NCBI RefSeq assembly: GCF_000255705.1
Contig: NZ_JH636449.1
Coordinates: 97,798-161,797, forward strand
Length of the DNA: 64,000 nt
DNA from: Zavarzinella formosa DSM 19928
Lineage (GTDB): Bacteria > Planctomycetota > Planctomycetia > Gemmatales > Gemmataceae
Direction: 5' to 3'
The notes below the pieces were generated by a model that did not search any database, was not told the DNA's origin, and saw only the letters and a list, made by a program, of their open reading frames with translations. The position numbers and the translations under genes were made by a program. Positions 8,229-17,345 of this stretch are shown here, one piece after another (position 1 is the first letter of the stretch; each line of letters starts with the position of its first letter).

Positions 8229-9470
8229 ATGGCTGAAAAGATCATTCTGGCGTACTCCGGCGGGTTGGACACCTCCGTCATGGTCCCGTGGATCAAGGAA
8301 AAGTACGGCTACGACGTGGTGACCTACACCTGCGACCTCGGCCAGGGGGACAACATCGAGGCCATCCGCCAAAAAGCCCTCAAAACCGGGGCCGTGGATG
8401 CCGTCGCCGAAGATGCCCGGAATTTGTTCGTCGATCACTTCGTCTTCCCCGCCCTGATGGCCGGAGCGTTGTATGAGGGGAAGTATCCCCTTGCCACGGC
8501 GTTGGGTCGGCCTCTGATCGCCAAGTTGATGGTGGATGTGGCCCGCAAATACGAAGCCAAGGCCGTCGCCCACGGTTGCACCGGCAAAGGCAATGACCAA
8601 GTTCGCTTTGATGTGACTTTCCAAACGCTGGCGCCCGATCTCAAGATCGTGGCCCCGGTGCGGGAATGGAGCATGACCCGGCCGCAGTCCATCGAGTTCT
8701 GCAAAGCTCGCGGCATCCCGGTCGAAGCCAAACCGGAAAGTCCGTACAGCATCGACCAAAATTTGTTTGGACGTTCCGTTGAGGCCGGTCTGTTGGAAGA
8801 CCCGTGGGATGAAGCCCCGGAAGAAGCCTTCGCGTGGACAACCGACCCTCGCAAGGCCCCGAACGAACCGGAATACATTGAAATCGAATTCGATCATGGC
8901 GTGCCAATCGGGCTGAACGGCGTGAAGATGGACGGCGTGCCGCTCATCGAAAAGTTGAACAAGATCGCCGGGGCGCATGGCATCGGCCGGATCGACCACG
9001 TCGAAAACCGGTTGGTCGGCATCAAATCCCGTGAAATTTACGAGGCCCCCGGCGCCGTCGTGCTTCACGAAGCCCACCGGGAAATGGAAACGCTCTGCCT
9101 CAGCAAACCGGCGGCGCGGTTCAAAACGATGGTTTCGCAGGAATACGCGGACCTGATTTACAACGGCCTCTGGTTCGGCGCGTTCCACCAAGACCTGTTC
9201 GCCTTCGTGGCCAGCAACCAGCGGTTCGTCTCGGGCGTCGCCCGCGTGAAACTGTACAAGGGCAAGGCATTTGTCGTCGGCCGCAAGAGCGAGAATAGTT
9301 TGTACTCCAAGAAACTCGCCACCTACGACGAAGGCAGCGACTACGATCAAGCCGCCGCCCAAGGGTTCATCAAACTTTGGGGATATGGACAGCAGACACA
9401 GGCAAAGTTGCAACTCCTCAAAGGAGGCCGGGGCTTCGATTTGCCGGGGTTGGCCGGGCCGAAGGAGTGA
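8229..9470 (+). CDS. argG: Argininosuccinate synthase
   Basis: A 413-residue cytoplasmic enzyme condensing citrulline and aspartate with ATP to argininosuccinate, the seventh step of arginine synthesis. The ATP-pyrophosphatase P-loop (AYSGGLDTSV, residues 8-17) is at the N-terminus; further family motifs include HGCTGKGNDQVRF and SPYSIDQNLFGRS, and the length is standard. It stands alone without argH or other arg genes. The next 3' feature is a strong inverted repeat that may end its transcript. Confidence 0.98.
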   Translation: MAEKIILAYSGGLDTSVMVPWIKEKYGYDVVTYTCDLGQGDNIEAIRQKALKTGAVDAVAEDARNLFVDHFVFPALMAGALYEGKYPLATALGRPLIAKLMVDVARKYEAKAVAHGCTGKGNDQVRFDVTFQTLAPDLKIVAPVREWSMTRPQSIEFCKARGIPVEAKPESPYSIDQNLFGRSVEAGLLEDPWDEAPEEAFAWTTDPRKAPNEPEYIEIEFDHGVPIGLNGVKMDGVPLIEKLNKIAGAHGIGRIDHVENRLVGIKSREIYEAPGAVVLHEAHREMETLCLSKPAARFKTMVSQEYADLIYNGLWFGAFHQDLFAFVASNQRFVSGVARVKLYKGKAFVVGRKSENSLYSKKLATYDEGSDYDQAAAQGFIKLWGYGQQTQAKLQLLKGGRGFDLPGLAGPKE

Positions 9471-9477
9471 GAAACCT

Positions 9478-9587
9478 GTTCCAAGTTTCAACTTCCAACT
9501 TCCAAGTTAAAATATCGAAGCCCGATGGCTTCATGGTTTTCAACATGAGAAGTTGGAAGTTGAAACTTGAAACTTGGAACTTGGAAC
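9478..9587. repeat. Large inverted repeat made of short repeated words downstream of argG
   Basis: The left arm (9484-9502, agtttcaacttccaacttc) is an exact reverse complement of 9549-9567, and the pairing continues outward to gttccaag/cttggaac with a 7-base duplication (tgaaact) in the right arm. Both arms consist of re-used words (aacttcc, aagtt). Probable roles are terminator or mRNA 3' stabiliser; no T-run follows. Confidence 0.8.
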
Positions 9588-9676
9588 GAGTTTCCCTCGC
9601 GCGAACGACTGTGACCGAAGTGGCGTATTAACCGAATGACCAATCGGCCCGCGACGGGCCGCCGGAGTTTCGTGGC

Positions 9677-10660
9677 ATGGCCGAGACCGCTGTTTCTCAT
9701 TCGCCCGCCGGGCATCACCAGTCTCACCGCTCGTCGACCGGGGACATCCTCAAGGTTGGCGACACCCTCGTCGAAACCCGCAACCTCACCAAGGTTTACC
9801 GGGACTTCTGGGGCCGCAAGAAGAAAGTCGCCCTCAACGCGCTCGACCTGAGCATCAAAAAGGGTGAAATTTTCGGCTTGCTCGGGCCGAACGGGTCCGG
9901 CAAAACCACAACCATCAAACTACTGCTCGGGTTGTTGTTCCCCACCACGGGGGACGCCACGGTGTTCGGTCGGCCGGCCGCCGACGTTCGCAAGAACGAG
10001 CGAATTGGCTACCTGCCCGAAGAATCGTACCTTTATCGCTTCCTCAACGCCGAGGAAACACTCGACTTTTACGGCCGCTTGTTCGACATGCCCTCGGATG
10101 TCCGCAAAAAGCGGTCGGCTGATCTCATCCGGCTTGTCGGCCTGGAGCATGACCGCAAGCGAACCCTTCGCGAATACTCCAAGGGGATGCGGCAGCGGAT
10201 CGGCTTGGCCCAAGCCCTCATTAATGATCCCGAACTGGTGATTCTCGACGAACCGACTTCCGGGCTGGACCCCATCGGGACCATCTGGATGAAGGATCTC
10301 ATCAAGCAACTCCGCGACCAGGGCAAGACCGTCCTCATGTGCAGCCACCGGTTGGACGACGTGCAGGATGTGTGCGACCGGATCGCGATTTTGTTCAACG
10401 GCGACCTTCAGGAACTCGGCGAAGTGAGCAAACTCGTCGAGGATGCGGCCCGAGTGGAAATCCGGGCCACCAATCTTCGACTGACCGACGATCTGCAAAG
10501 CGACCTGCGATCCGTCGTCGAGAAGCACGGCGGCAAGCTCGAATCGTTCGGCCACCCGACGACGACGCTCGAAGATTTGTTCCGGCGAATCGTCGAAGAG
10601 TCCAAAGCCCGCCCCGGCCGCCGGTATCTGCCGGCCGCCGACGGCACGATCAAATCCTGA
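9677..10660 (+). CDS. ABC transporter ATP-binding protein
   Basis: A 327-residue nucleotide-binding subunit: Walker [10 protein letters not shown] (70-78), signature [10 protein letters not shown] and Walker [14 protein letters not shown] followed by an H-loop (MCSHR). It is the CcmA/YhbF-like type that pairs with multi-span permeases without a binding protein. GGAG lies 9 bases before the ATG. The C-terminal about 90 residues form an accessory regulatory tail. The permease gene begins 28 bases downstream, forming an operon. The substrate is not predictable; this subclass includes drug, polysaccharide and membrane-complex exporters (ABC-2-like). Confidence 0.95.
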   Translation: MAETAVSHSPAGHHQSHRSSTGDILKVGDTLVETRNLTKVYRDFWGRKKKVALNALDLSIKKGEIFGLLGPNGSGKTTTIKLLLGLLFPTTGDATVFGRPAADVRKNERIGYLPEESYLYRFLNAEETLDFYGRLFDMPSDVRKKRSADLIRLVGLEHDRKRTLREYSKGMRQRIGLAQALINDPELVILDEPTSGLDPIGTIWMKDLIKQLRDQGKTVLMCSHRLDDVQDVCDRIAILFNGDLQELGEVSKLVEDAARVEIRATNLRLTDDLQSDLRSVVEKHGGKLESFGHPTTTLEDLFRRIVEESKARPGRRYLPAADGTIKS

Positions 10661-10687
10661 CCACCAACCGAACTGAGAGGCGATCCC

Positions 10688-12664
10688 GTGAATCTGTCGT
10701 TCGCCCCCCTGTTGGGGGTCATGAAATTTGAAGTCCCGCCCGTCACCTTCACCCAGTACGGCATCCGGTATTACCCGTTTCCGGGCGGCCGGATGCTGGA
10801 AATTATCGTGAACTGGATGCAGGATGTCGGCGGGTTCGCGATGCTCGGCCTCGTGTTCTGGCTCCTCAACGGATTGATGAACCCGGTGTACGACATTGTC
10901 AACGGCCAGAAAAGAAACCGGCTGGTCACCCCGTGGATGCTCATACTCTCGGCGCTGGCCATCGTGTTTTACCTGGTGACTTTTGGCCTGATGTGGTGGC
11001 TTTCCGGAATGACCGACGCGGAGATATTCCTTTCTCGCAAGGGGCGCATTCTCTCCCTGATGGAATGGGCCTACGAGTATTCGTTCGCCCTCGGCGGCTT
11101 TTTTGCCATTCTGGCGTTCGCCGGCCCGGTCTTCATGGACATCCCCCGGTTTCGGATCGGCCGCATCTATGCCATCGCCAAACTGAGTTTCAAGGAAGCT
11201 TTCCGGCGCCGGATTGTCTGGGTGTTCCTCAGCATCCTGGTCCTGTATTTGTTCCCGGCGAGATGGTTCTTCCGCGAAAAGCCCGAGGACGAACTCAAGA
11301 GCATCATCGACGTGACCACCCGCGGCATGAACGTGCTGCTCATCAGCGTCGGGCTGTTGCTGGCCTCCTTCAGTATTCCCAACGACATCAAGAGCCTGAC
11401 GATCCACACGATTGTCACCAAGCCGGTGGAACGATTTGAACTCGTCCTGGGGCGTTTTTTCGGCTACCTCGGCATCATCACGATGGCCCTGGCCCTGATG
11501 ACCGGGCTGGGGTTGTTGCTCATCAACACCGGCAACCTGGCGGAAGAGGCGGCCGAGGAGAGTTTCAAATCCCGCGTCGCCCTGTACGGCGACATGGAAT
11601 TCAGCTCCAAGAAGACGGCCGATTTCGTCGGAATCGACGTGGGCCGCGAAGATGTGTATCGCAAATATATCGCCGGAGCCAGTTCGCACACCGCCGTTTG
11701 GAGTTTCAAAAACGTCCCCGACGTTTCGGGCCAGACCGACCCCATGCCGTTGGAGTTTGCCTTCGACGTGTACCGCACGACGAAGGGCGAGGAAGGCCGG
11801 GGCGTGTTCGTGAGCTTCGATTTGATGACCCACAAGTGGGATCCTTCCCGCGAGGCCGAATTCAACACGGCCATGCAGGGGCTGGTCAACGTGAAGCCCG
11901 AGGATCCGGCCAAGTGGGAAAAGGTCGACAAGGTTGCCGAGGAATTCGGGCGATACCTCTTCAAGAGCTTGCAGATTTACGACTATCACACATCATCGAT
12001 TCCCGTCCCCGCCGGGTTGTTCCGAAACGCGGCCTCCGGCGACCCCTCGAAGGACGAGGCGATCCAAGTCGGCGGGCGGCCTCTCCGCCGCCTCCAGGTG
12101 ACGGTGAGGTGCGACACGCCCACCCAGTTTGTCGGCGTCGCCAAGTATGACCTCTACATTTTGGAATCCGAGGGGAATTTCAGCTTCAACTACTTCAAGG
12201 GATCGATCGGCTTGTGGTTCCGGCTCATCGTGGCCATCGCCATCGCCGTGGCGTGCAGCACGTACCTGGCCGGTGTGTTGAGCTTCCTGTGCGCGTTGTT
12301 CCTGTTCATCGGCGGGTTCTTCCTGGAGTTCATTCAGGAACTCGCTTTGAACTTGAACGTGGGCGGCGGGCCGTTTGAATCGCTGACCCGGCTGATTAAC
12401 AAGAGCGTGGCCGCCGCCGAACTGGACCCGACGCCGACCATCCGCGCCGTGAAAATGCTCGACGGGGGCTACCGCTGGGTGCTTCGCCGGGTGATGAACG
12501 TGATCCCGAACGTGGATAGTTACGGCCTGTCGGAATACGTGGCCCAAGGCTTCAACATCGGGCCGGAATTTCTGCTGGTGAATTTTGTGTTGTTGCTCGG
12601 CTACATCCTGCCCTGGCTGGTGGCCGCCTATTACTTGATGAAGGCCCGCGAAATCGCGGCGTGA
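10688..12664 (+). CDS. ABC transporter permease, ABC-2-like, with large periplasmic insertion
   Basis: A 658-residue integral membrane protein partnered with the preceding ATPase. It starts with GTG (gagagg about 7 bases upstream). Roughly four to six spans lie in residues 38-270 (for example FAMLGLVFWLLNGLM, ILSALAIVFYLVTFGLMWWL, VWVFLSILVLYLFP, LGIITMALALMTGLGLLLI). A soluble loop of about 230 residues follows (about 285-515), then C-terminal spans (LIVAIAIAVACSTYLAGVLSFLCALFLF, FLLVNFVLLLGYILPWLVAAYYL). The large extracytoplasmic insertion is unusual for ABC-2 permeases and is seen in related planctomycete transporters. The following gene, about 75 bases on, probably belongs to the same unit. 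Confidence 0.88.
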   Translation: MNLSFAPLLGVMKFEVPPVTFTQYGIRYYPFPGGRMLEIIVNWMQDVGGFAMLGLVFWLLNGLMNPVYDIVNGQKRNRLVTPWMLILSALAIVFYLVTFGLMWWLSGMTDAEIFLSRKGRILSLMEWAYEYSFALGGFFAILAFAGPVFMDIPRFRIGRIYAIAKLSFKEAFRRRIVWVFLSILVLYLFPARWFFREKPEDELKSIIDVTTRGMNVLLISVGLLLASFSIPNDIKSLTIHTIVTKPVERFELVLGRFFGYLGIITMALALMTGLGLLLINTGNLAEEAAEESFKSRVALYGDMEFSSKKTADFVGIDVGREDVYRKYIAGASSHTAVWSFKNVPDVSGQTDPMPLEFAFDVYRTTKGEEGRGVFVSFDLMTHKWDPSREAEFNTAMQGLVNVKPEDPAKWEKVDKVAEEFGRYLFKSLQIYDYHTSSIPVPAGLFRNAASGDPSKDEAIQVGGRPLRRLQVTVRCDTPTQFVGVAKYDLYILESEGNFSFNYFKGSIGLWFRLIVAIAIAVACSTYLAGVLSFLCALFLFIGGFFLEFIQELALNLNVGGGPFESLTRLINKSVAAAELDPTPTIRAVKMLDGGYRWVLRRVMNVIPNVDSYGLSEYVAQGFNIGPEFLLVNFVLLLGYILPWLVAAYYLMKAREIAA

Positions 12665-12738
12665 CTTGTGGTGATGCGGGCCGGGCTTTCCCGCCTGGTC
12701 TGCGTTGCTTGAATTCCGAATTCCCGAGATGATGTCTC

Positions 12739-14862
12739 ATGGCCAATATTTATCAACAAGCCGCGAAACGCCGAAAGGTGATTTACCTCTCGACCATCGC
12801 CGTGCTTTTGCTGTCCACGCTGGTTGTCCGCGGGACCATCAAAATCCCGGTCCCCGGCGTGCGTGACGTGGCTTACGACAACTCCATCGAAGGACGCGCG
12901 CGCCGTCACGAACTGAGCGAACTGAGCCAGGGCGATGCCGAACTGGGCGGGTCGGCCGTCCGGTTGCTGCTCACCGGTTCCCGCGGGCTGGCGGTGTGCG
13001 CCCTGTGGAACAGCGCCATTGAGAAGCAGCGCCGGCAGGAATGGAGCGAACTGGACATCGCGGTGAAGTCCATCACCAAATTGCAGCCGCACTTCACCTC
13101 TCCGTGGCTGTTTCAAAGCTGGAATATCACGTACAACGTGTCCGTGGAAATGGACCGGCTGAACGACATGTATTACTACATTGCCCGCGGCATCTCGATC
13201 ATTGCCGAGGGCGAGGCGATGAACCGGAACAACCCGGATTTGCGATATAACCTTGGGTTTTACTACCAGAACAAGTTCGGCGTGAGCGACAAGGTGACCA
13301 CGCTTCGATGCTTATATCAGCTTTCGTGCATTCCGGACGAAGACCGCGATCCGGAACGTCTGCTGAACCCCGACCGTGAGCGTTCGATTAACTCGGATAA
13401 ATTCGAGACATTCTGCCGGACCAACCCGCAACTGATCCGTCGGCTGAAGAACGTCCGCGTCGCCGCCTCGGACGGTGTCGAAGCCCATGCCAAGCCGCTG
13501 GTGGCCACTCCCAAGGATGTCATCGACTTCCTCCGCGCGAACAAGAAACTACCGTCCCGCTACAAGACAGCCACGAAGGAACTCAACGACCGGCTCAGGC
13601 AATTCCCCGTGTTGCCGGAATTGAAGGACCAGCCGATCGTCACCAAGGAACTCGATTATCACAACGATTTGGGGGACCACGAGTCGGATGCGTTCCTCGT
13701 CTCCCGCGAGTGGTACGCGATGGCCAACGTGGCCATCCCCCCGCCGAACCCCCTGCCGACCGGGGAAGTGGGCGAATTTGACCCGTACAAGTATCGGATG
13801 CCCAAACGGCCGACGCTGATGGTCTTCCGACAGGGGCCGGTGCGGGCGCAAAGCTACCATGCCGAACGCCTCACCAAAGAAGGATGGTTTGATCATGATC
13901 CTTATGAGCTGGACGAGGAACTCGACTCGAACGTGTGGATCAAAAAAACGGACGACACGGGCAAGCCGGTGAGCGTGAAGCTCACCACTCCGACCGTCGC
14001 CCAGGATGCCTGGAAGGAGGCCTCCGTTCGCTGGCGTGAACACGGCCGGGCAAACGGCCTCTACCTGGAACCCGCCCAAGTTGCCCGGTACAACACGATG
14101 GCCGAGGATTATTGCCGTTCGCACCCCGGCTTGTCGGTCGGCCGGATGCCCGAACCACTCACGGCCGAAGAATCAACCGATCCGGTGCTGAAGGCCCGTC
14201 ACGAGGCCATGCTGGTGATGAACGGATATTTCTCTTACCGCAGCGTGACGAATTACGAAACCTTTGACATTGAATCCGAAGCCATGTCCACGGACGACGC
14301 CATGCTGGCCCTGAAACTATTCGACAAAGCCGGGCGGGAGATCGCTCGATTTGACAAGGCGGCAGCCCTGTATGAGCAGGGGTTCGCGGCTTGGAAGCGT
14401 CTCCTGAGCCGGCAAGAATGCCGGACCCGCGGATCGGACAACGCAATCTCATCCCCCGTGCAATGCAAGGATTTTCGGGACAACACGACGTATCAGGAAA
14501 CCATGTATGAAAAGAACGTGAAGTATCAGGGAGTGGCCCAGACGCTTCACCTCATCGACCGCCGGTTGACGACCCTGTGGCTCCACGACCTCTTGCGGCA
14601 TGCCGCCTTCGGAACGGCCGGCAATCCCTTCCAGTTCGCCGGTGATTTGACGGTGCTGTACGACCAGGCGCCTGTCCTCAAGAGGGTGACTCCGCTGCCC
14701 GTGCCCGGCCCGCTGGATGGCGATGCCGAGAGTGACGGCAAGCCTTGGATCAACGACGACATCAAAACCCGCGTGCGGGAAAAACTCGGGTTGATCAAGC
14801 GGGCGCCGGAACCGGCCAAAACCGCACCAGTTGGCGAAGGCTCTCCCCCTCCGGGTCCTTGA
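12739..14862 (+). CDS. Large membrane-anchored protein of the ABC exporter operon (unknown function)
   Basis: A 707-residue protein with one N-terminal transmembrane anchor (residues 18-33, IYLSTIAVLLLSTLVV) and a long extracytoplasmic part with no recognised catalytic motif. The region 60-190 looks helical and TPR-like (for example LRYNLGFYYQNKFG, AVCALWNSAIEKQRRQEWSELD), and the C-terminus is Pro-rich (PVGEGSPPPGP). It follows the ABC permease on the same strand and is followed by the PIG-L gene with 48 bases between, so a four-gene operon is plausible. It may be an accessory or periplasmic adaptor of the transporter; this is inferred from position only. Confidence 0.75.
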   Translation: MANIYQQAAKRRKVIYLSTIAVLLLSTLVVRGTIKIPVPGVRDVAYDNSIEGRARRHELSELSQGDAELGGSAVRLLLTGSRGLAVCALWNSAIEKQRRQEWSELDIAVKSITKLQPHFTSPWLFQSWNITYNVSVEMDRLNDMYYYIARGISIIAEGEAMNRNNPDLRYNLGFYYQNKFGVSDKVTTLRCLYQLSCIPDEDRDPERLLNPDRERSINSDKFETFCRTNPQLIRRLKNVRVAASDGVEAHAKPLVATPKDVIDFLRANKKLPSRYKTATKELNDRLRQFPVLPELKDQPIVTKELDYHNDLGDHESDAFLVSREWYAMANVAIPPPNPLPTGEVGEFDPYKYRMPKRPTLMVFRQGPVRAQSYHAERLTKEGWFDHDPYELDEELDSNVWIKKTDDTGKPVSVKLTTPTVAQDAWKEASVRWREHGRANGLYLEPAQVARYNTMAEDYCRSHPGLSVGRMPEPLTAEESTDPVLKARHEAMLVMNGYFSYRSVTNYETFDIESEAMSTDDAMLALKLFDKAGREIARFDKAAALYEQGFAAWKRLLSRQECRTRGSDNAISSPVQCKDFRDNTTYQETMYEKNVKYQGVAQTLHLIDRRLTTLWLHDLLRHAAFGTAGNPFQFAGDLTVLYDQAPVLKRVTPLPVPGPLDGDAESDGKPWINDDIKTRVREKLGLIKRAPEPAKTAPVGEGSPPPGP

Positions 14863-14910
14863 AGAAGAACGTTGTTTTTTACCCCGACCCTCGAAGGACG
14901 GATCTGAACG

Positions 14911-15675
14911 ATGAACAAGGTGGCGCTGGCGATTCTCGCCCACCCCGATGATGTGGAATTCCTCTGTGCCGGCACGTTAATCCGGCTGATCCGTGAACAA
15001 GGCTGGACCGTCCACGCGGCGACCATGACCCCCGGCGACTGCGGGTCGGCGGTCAATCCCCCGGATGAAATCGCCGCCATCCGCCGTGCCGAGGCAAAAG
15101 CCGGGGCCGATTTCATCGGGGCGACCTACCACTGTGTGGAAGCCCGCGACCTGCGGGTCCATTTCACGGACGAATTGATCGAGCGAGTCGTCCGGCTCAT
15201 GGCGAAGACGCAACCCTCGATTGTCCTCACTCACAGCCCCGACGATTACCACATGGATCACGAGATGACCAGCAAGGTCGTCCGGGCCGCCAGCTTCGCC
15301 GCCCCGATCCCGAATTATCTGCACGGCCGATGGGAGGGCCTCAAGCCGCTCGACCATATCCCGCATCTGTACTACTGCGATCCGCTGGAAGGGAAGGATC
15401 TCTTCGGCCGGGCGATTCGGCCGAATTTCTGGATCGACATCACCAAACAACTGCCGGACAAGGAAACGATGCTCGCCTGCCACGCCAGCCAGCGCAACTG
15501 GCTGCTGAAGCATCACGGCGTCGACGACTACCTGATCGCCATGAGGTCATGGGCCGCCAAACAAGGCGCCGCCGCCGGAGTGGCTTCCGCCGAGGGCTTC
15601 CGGCAACATCTCGGGCACAGTTATCCGCAAGACAACATCCTCGGTCAGTTGTTGGGGTGCGTGAACGCGACGTGA
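14911..15675 (+). CDS. PIG-L/LmbE family deacetylase
   Basis: A 254-residue zinc-dependent N-acetylglucosaminyl-type deacetylase. The metal site is visible as HPDD (His11, Asp13, Asp14) and HSPDDYHMDH (His114 and His117). The family includes MshB/BshB (thiol cofactor synthesis), GlcNAc-PI deacetylase and teicoplanin-type sugar deacetylases. No bshA or bshC is nearby, so the exact substrate is open. It is cytoplasmic, with no signal peptide. It ends 31 bases before ubiX on the same strand. Confidence 0.92.
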   Translation: MNKVALAILAHPDDVEFLCAGTLIRLIREQGWTVHAATMTPGDCGSAVNPPDEIAAIRRAEAKAGADFIGATYHCVEARDLRVHFTDELIERVVRLMAKTQPSIVLTHSPDDYHMDHEMTSKVVRAASFAAPIPNYLHGRWEGLKPLDHIPHLYYCDPLEGKDLFGRAIRPNFWIDITKQLPDKETMLACHASQRNWLLKHHGVDDYLIAMRSWAAKQGAAAGVASAEGFRQHLGHSYPQDNILGQLLGCVNAT

Positions 15676-15706
15676 CGGCCCCGGACAACTCAAACGGACA
15701 ACTCCG

Positions 15707-16321
15707 ATGGCCGCCACCGATCTTGTCGTCGCCATCACCGGAGCCAGCGGTTCGGCCTACGGCATCCGGTTGGTGGAAACCCTTCTGAAAACCGGTCGCA
15801 CCGTTCATGTCATCATCAGCCCGGCGGCCGCCGAGGTTTTCAAACAAGAACTCTCCCTCACCCTCGACCTGTCGAATTTTAACCCCGCCAGTCTCTTCAC
15901 TTCGCCGGGCCTTGATCTCTCCCGGTTGCATTATCACCACCATCGAAACTTCCAGGCGGGCATTGCCAGCGGATCGTTCCTGACCGCCGGGATGGTGGTC
16001 TGCCCGTGCAGCATGGGCACCGTGGCCGCCATCGCTCACGGCGTCTCGGAGAACCTGATCCACCGGGCCGCCGACGTGCATTTGAAGGAACGCCGCAAAC
16101 TGGTGCTGGTCCCCCGCGAAACGCCGCTCGGCATCATCCAGTTGCGAAACCTCACGACGGTCGCCGAAGCCGGGGCCGTTGTGCTGCCGGCGATGCCCGC
16201 ATTTTACACGCTACCAAAGACCGTGGACGACATGGTCAACTTCATCGTCGGCCGCGTCTGCGACCAACTCGGCGTGGAACACAACCTGCTCAAACGCTGG
16301 GGTGTTGAAACAGAAATCTGA
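15707..16321 (+). CDS. ubiX: Flavin prenyltransferase UbiX
   Basis: A 204-residue flavoprotein-type enzyme making prenylated FMN from FMN and dimethylallyl phosphate, the cofactor used by UbiD decarboxylases. The N-terminal nucleotide motif VAITGASGSAYG, the segment VCPCSMGTVAAIAHG and the late motif LVPRETPL are all characteristic, and the length is normal. No ubiD partner lies in the window; a role in menaquinone/ubiquinone or other UbiD pathways is likely but not shown here. Confidence 0.95.
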   Translation: MAATDLVVAITGASGSAYGIRLVETLLKTGRTVHVIISPAAAEVFKQELSLTLDLSNFNPASLFTSPGLDLSRLHYHHHRNFQAGIASGSFLTAGMVVCPCSMGTVAAIAHGVSENLIHRAADVHLKERRKLVLVPRETPLGIIQLRNLTTVAEAGAVVLPAMPAFYTLPKTVDDMVNFIVGRVCDQLGVEHNLLKRWGVETEI

Positions 16322-16426
16322 TTTCCGATTCACGGCTTCATGCTTGTCGATTGTGCCGTACATTGATCCAAATTCAAAATTGAGAGAGTTGGATGCTTCA
16401 AGCTCTGGGCACCTTTAGAGCGTTCG

Positions 16427-16476
16427 GAAACAATGAAGCAAAACCCTTGGTTTTTACGGATGTTCGTCATTGTTTC
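16427..16476. repeat. Inverted repeat upstream of the SMI1-like gene
   Basis: gaaacaatga (16427-16436) pairs exactly with tcattgtttc (16467-16476). A small nested hairpin aaaacc-ctt-ggtttt sits inside the loop. It could terminate the ubiX transcript. Confidence 0.6.
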
Positions 16477-16522
16477 TGATGGCTCTTATTTTAGACGAGC
16501 TTTAATGTGAAAGGAATCATTC

Positions 16523-17077
16523 ATGGCTGTCAAGGAACTTGTTTCATTCATCCCGCCCCCAACTTCTCCATTAGAAGTTGGCGATCAGTCCACATGGTCA
16601 AGCATCGAAGCTGAGTTGGGCTCGCCGCTCCCGTCGGATTACCGGGATTTCGTTTCCACGTATGGTACTGGTCTTCTGGCAAACCTCATCAATGTCTTCA
16701 ATCCGTTCTCACGAGGCGAATACCGCAATTTGTTGCAATCAACAAAGCGAATTTTGGATATTGCCCGAACATTGAAAATAATCATGCCCGAACGAATGCC
16801 ATATGCGATATTCCCCGAAATTGGGGGGATGCTTCCTTGGGCCACTGACGAAAATGGCAACTGGTATTTTTGGCTGACAGAAGGATCACCCGACGAATGG
16901 CCGGTGATTGCAGGCAACTCAAGAGACGTTGATTTTCAACGGTTCGATATTCCTATGACCACATTTTTGGCCAAAGCCTTGAAACGAAAAATTACCTGCA
17001 AGTTTTGGGCTTCCGATTACCCAACCTTAAAGTACGCAAAACACTCATCCTTTCGCCCGGTCAGTTACATTGACTGA
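16523..17077 (+). CDS. SMI1/KNR4-family protein
   Basis: A 184-residue protein matching the SMI1/KNR4 (SUKH) fold: the start of the domain reads WSSIEAELGSPLPSDYRDFVSTYG (in two parts around residue 30-53), followed by FNPFSRGEY and the typical core LPWATDENGNWYFWLTEG. SUKH proteins often act as immunity proteins against contact-dependent or polymorphic toxins. No toxin gene is next to it, so this may be an orphan immunity gene. Its base composition is lower in GC than neighbours such as dapA, which suggests later acquisition. Confidence 0.85.
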   Translation: MAVKELVSFIPPPTSPLEVGDQSTWSSIEAELGSPLPSDYRDFVSTYGTGLLANLINVFNPFSRGEYRNLLQSTKRILDIARTLKIIMPERMPYAIFPEIGGMLPWATDENGNWYFWLTEGSPDEWPVIAGNSRDVDFQRFDIPMTTFLAKALKRKITCKFWASDYPTLKYAKHSSFRPVSYID

Positions 17078-17345
17078 CGGACTAATACCCACTCTCTCCA
17101 CTTCGGGATGCGGAAATTCTTGTACTCAGCCAGGGCCGCAATGGTGATCGGGCTCAAGTTCTTAAAGGACATTTCCCTGACCCGCGTATGCCGGATCAAG
17201 TTGGAGAACTCGATCCGGTTCGACGAGATCATGCTGAGATTCGAGGTCTTCGATCATGCCGATTAGGAAGTTGTTGCGATGACAAACTCGCGAAATCGGA
17301 CGTAGAACAGATACCTAGTCGAGTCACTCAAACAAGGGAAAACAC
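17078..17345. other. Gene-poor gap with a possible decayed short reading frame
   Basis: On the minus strand a 55-codon stretch (17232 to 17065) encodes a Leu/Asn-patterned peptide (NRIEFSNLIRHTRVREMSF) that faintly recalls a leucine-rich repeat, with a stop shortly upstream. I treat it as a probable relic or chance frame. The dapA promoter must lie here; no convincing box was identified. Confidence 0.3.

Noticed and set aside
8178-9491. Long minus-strand open frame opposite argG
   Set aside because: It mirrors the GC-rich third-position pattern of argG, has no recognisable domain or SD, and argG is certain.
9920-11989. Very long minus-strand open frame opposite the ABC transporter genes
   Set aside because: Charged, low-complexity product with no domain; the plus-strand ATPase motifs are unambiguous.
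12690-12738. gaattccgaattc near the ABC operon as an operator
   Set aside because: Short word repeat only, without symmetry beyond a few bases.
17065-17232. 55-codon minus-strand frame with a faint leucine-rich pattern
   Set aside because: Too short, stop just upstream, overlaps the SMI1 gene end; only mentioned as possible relic.
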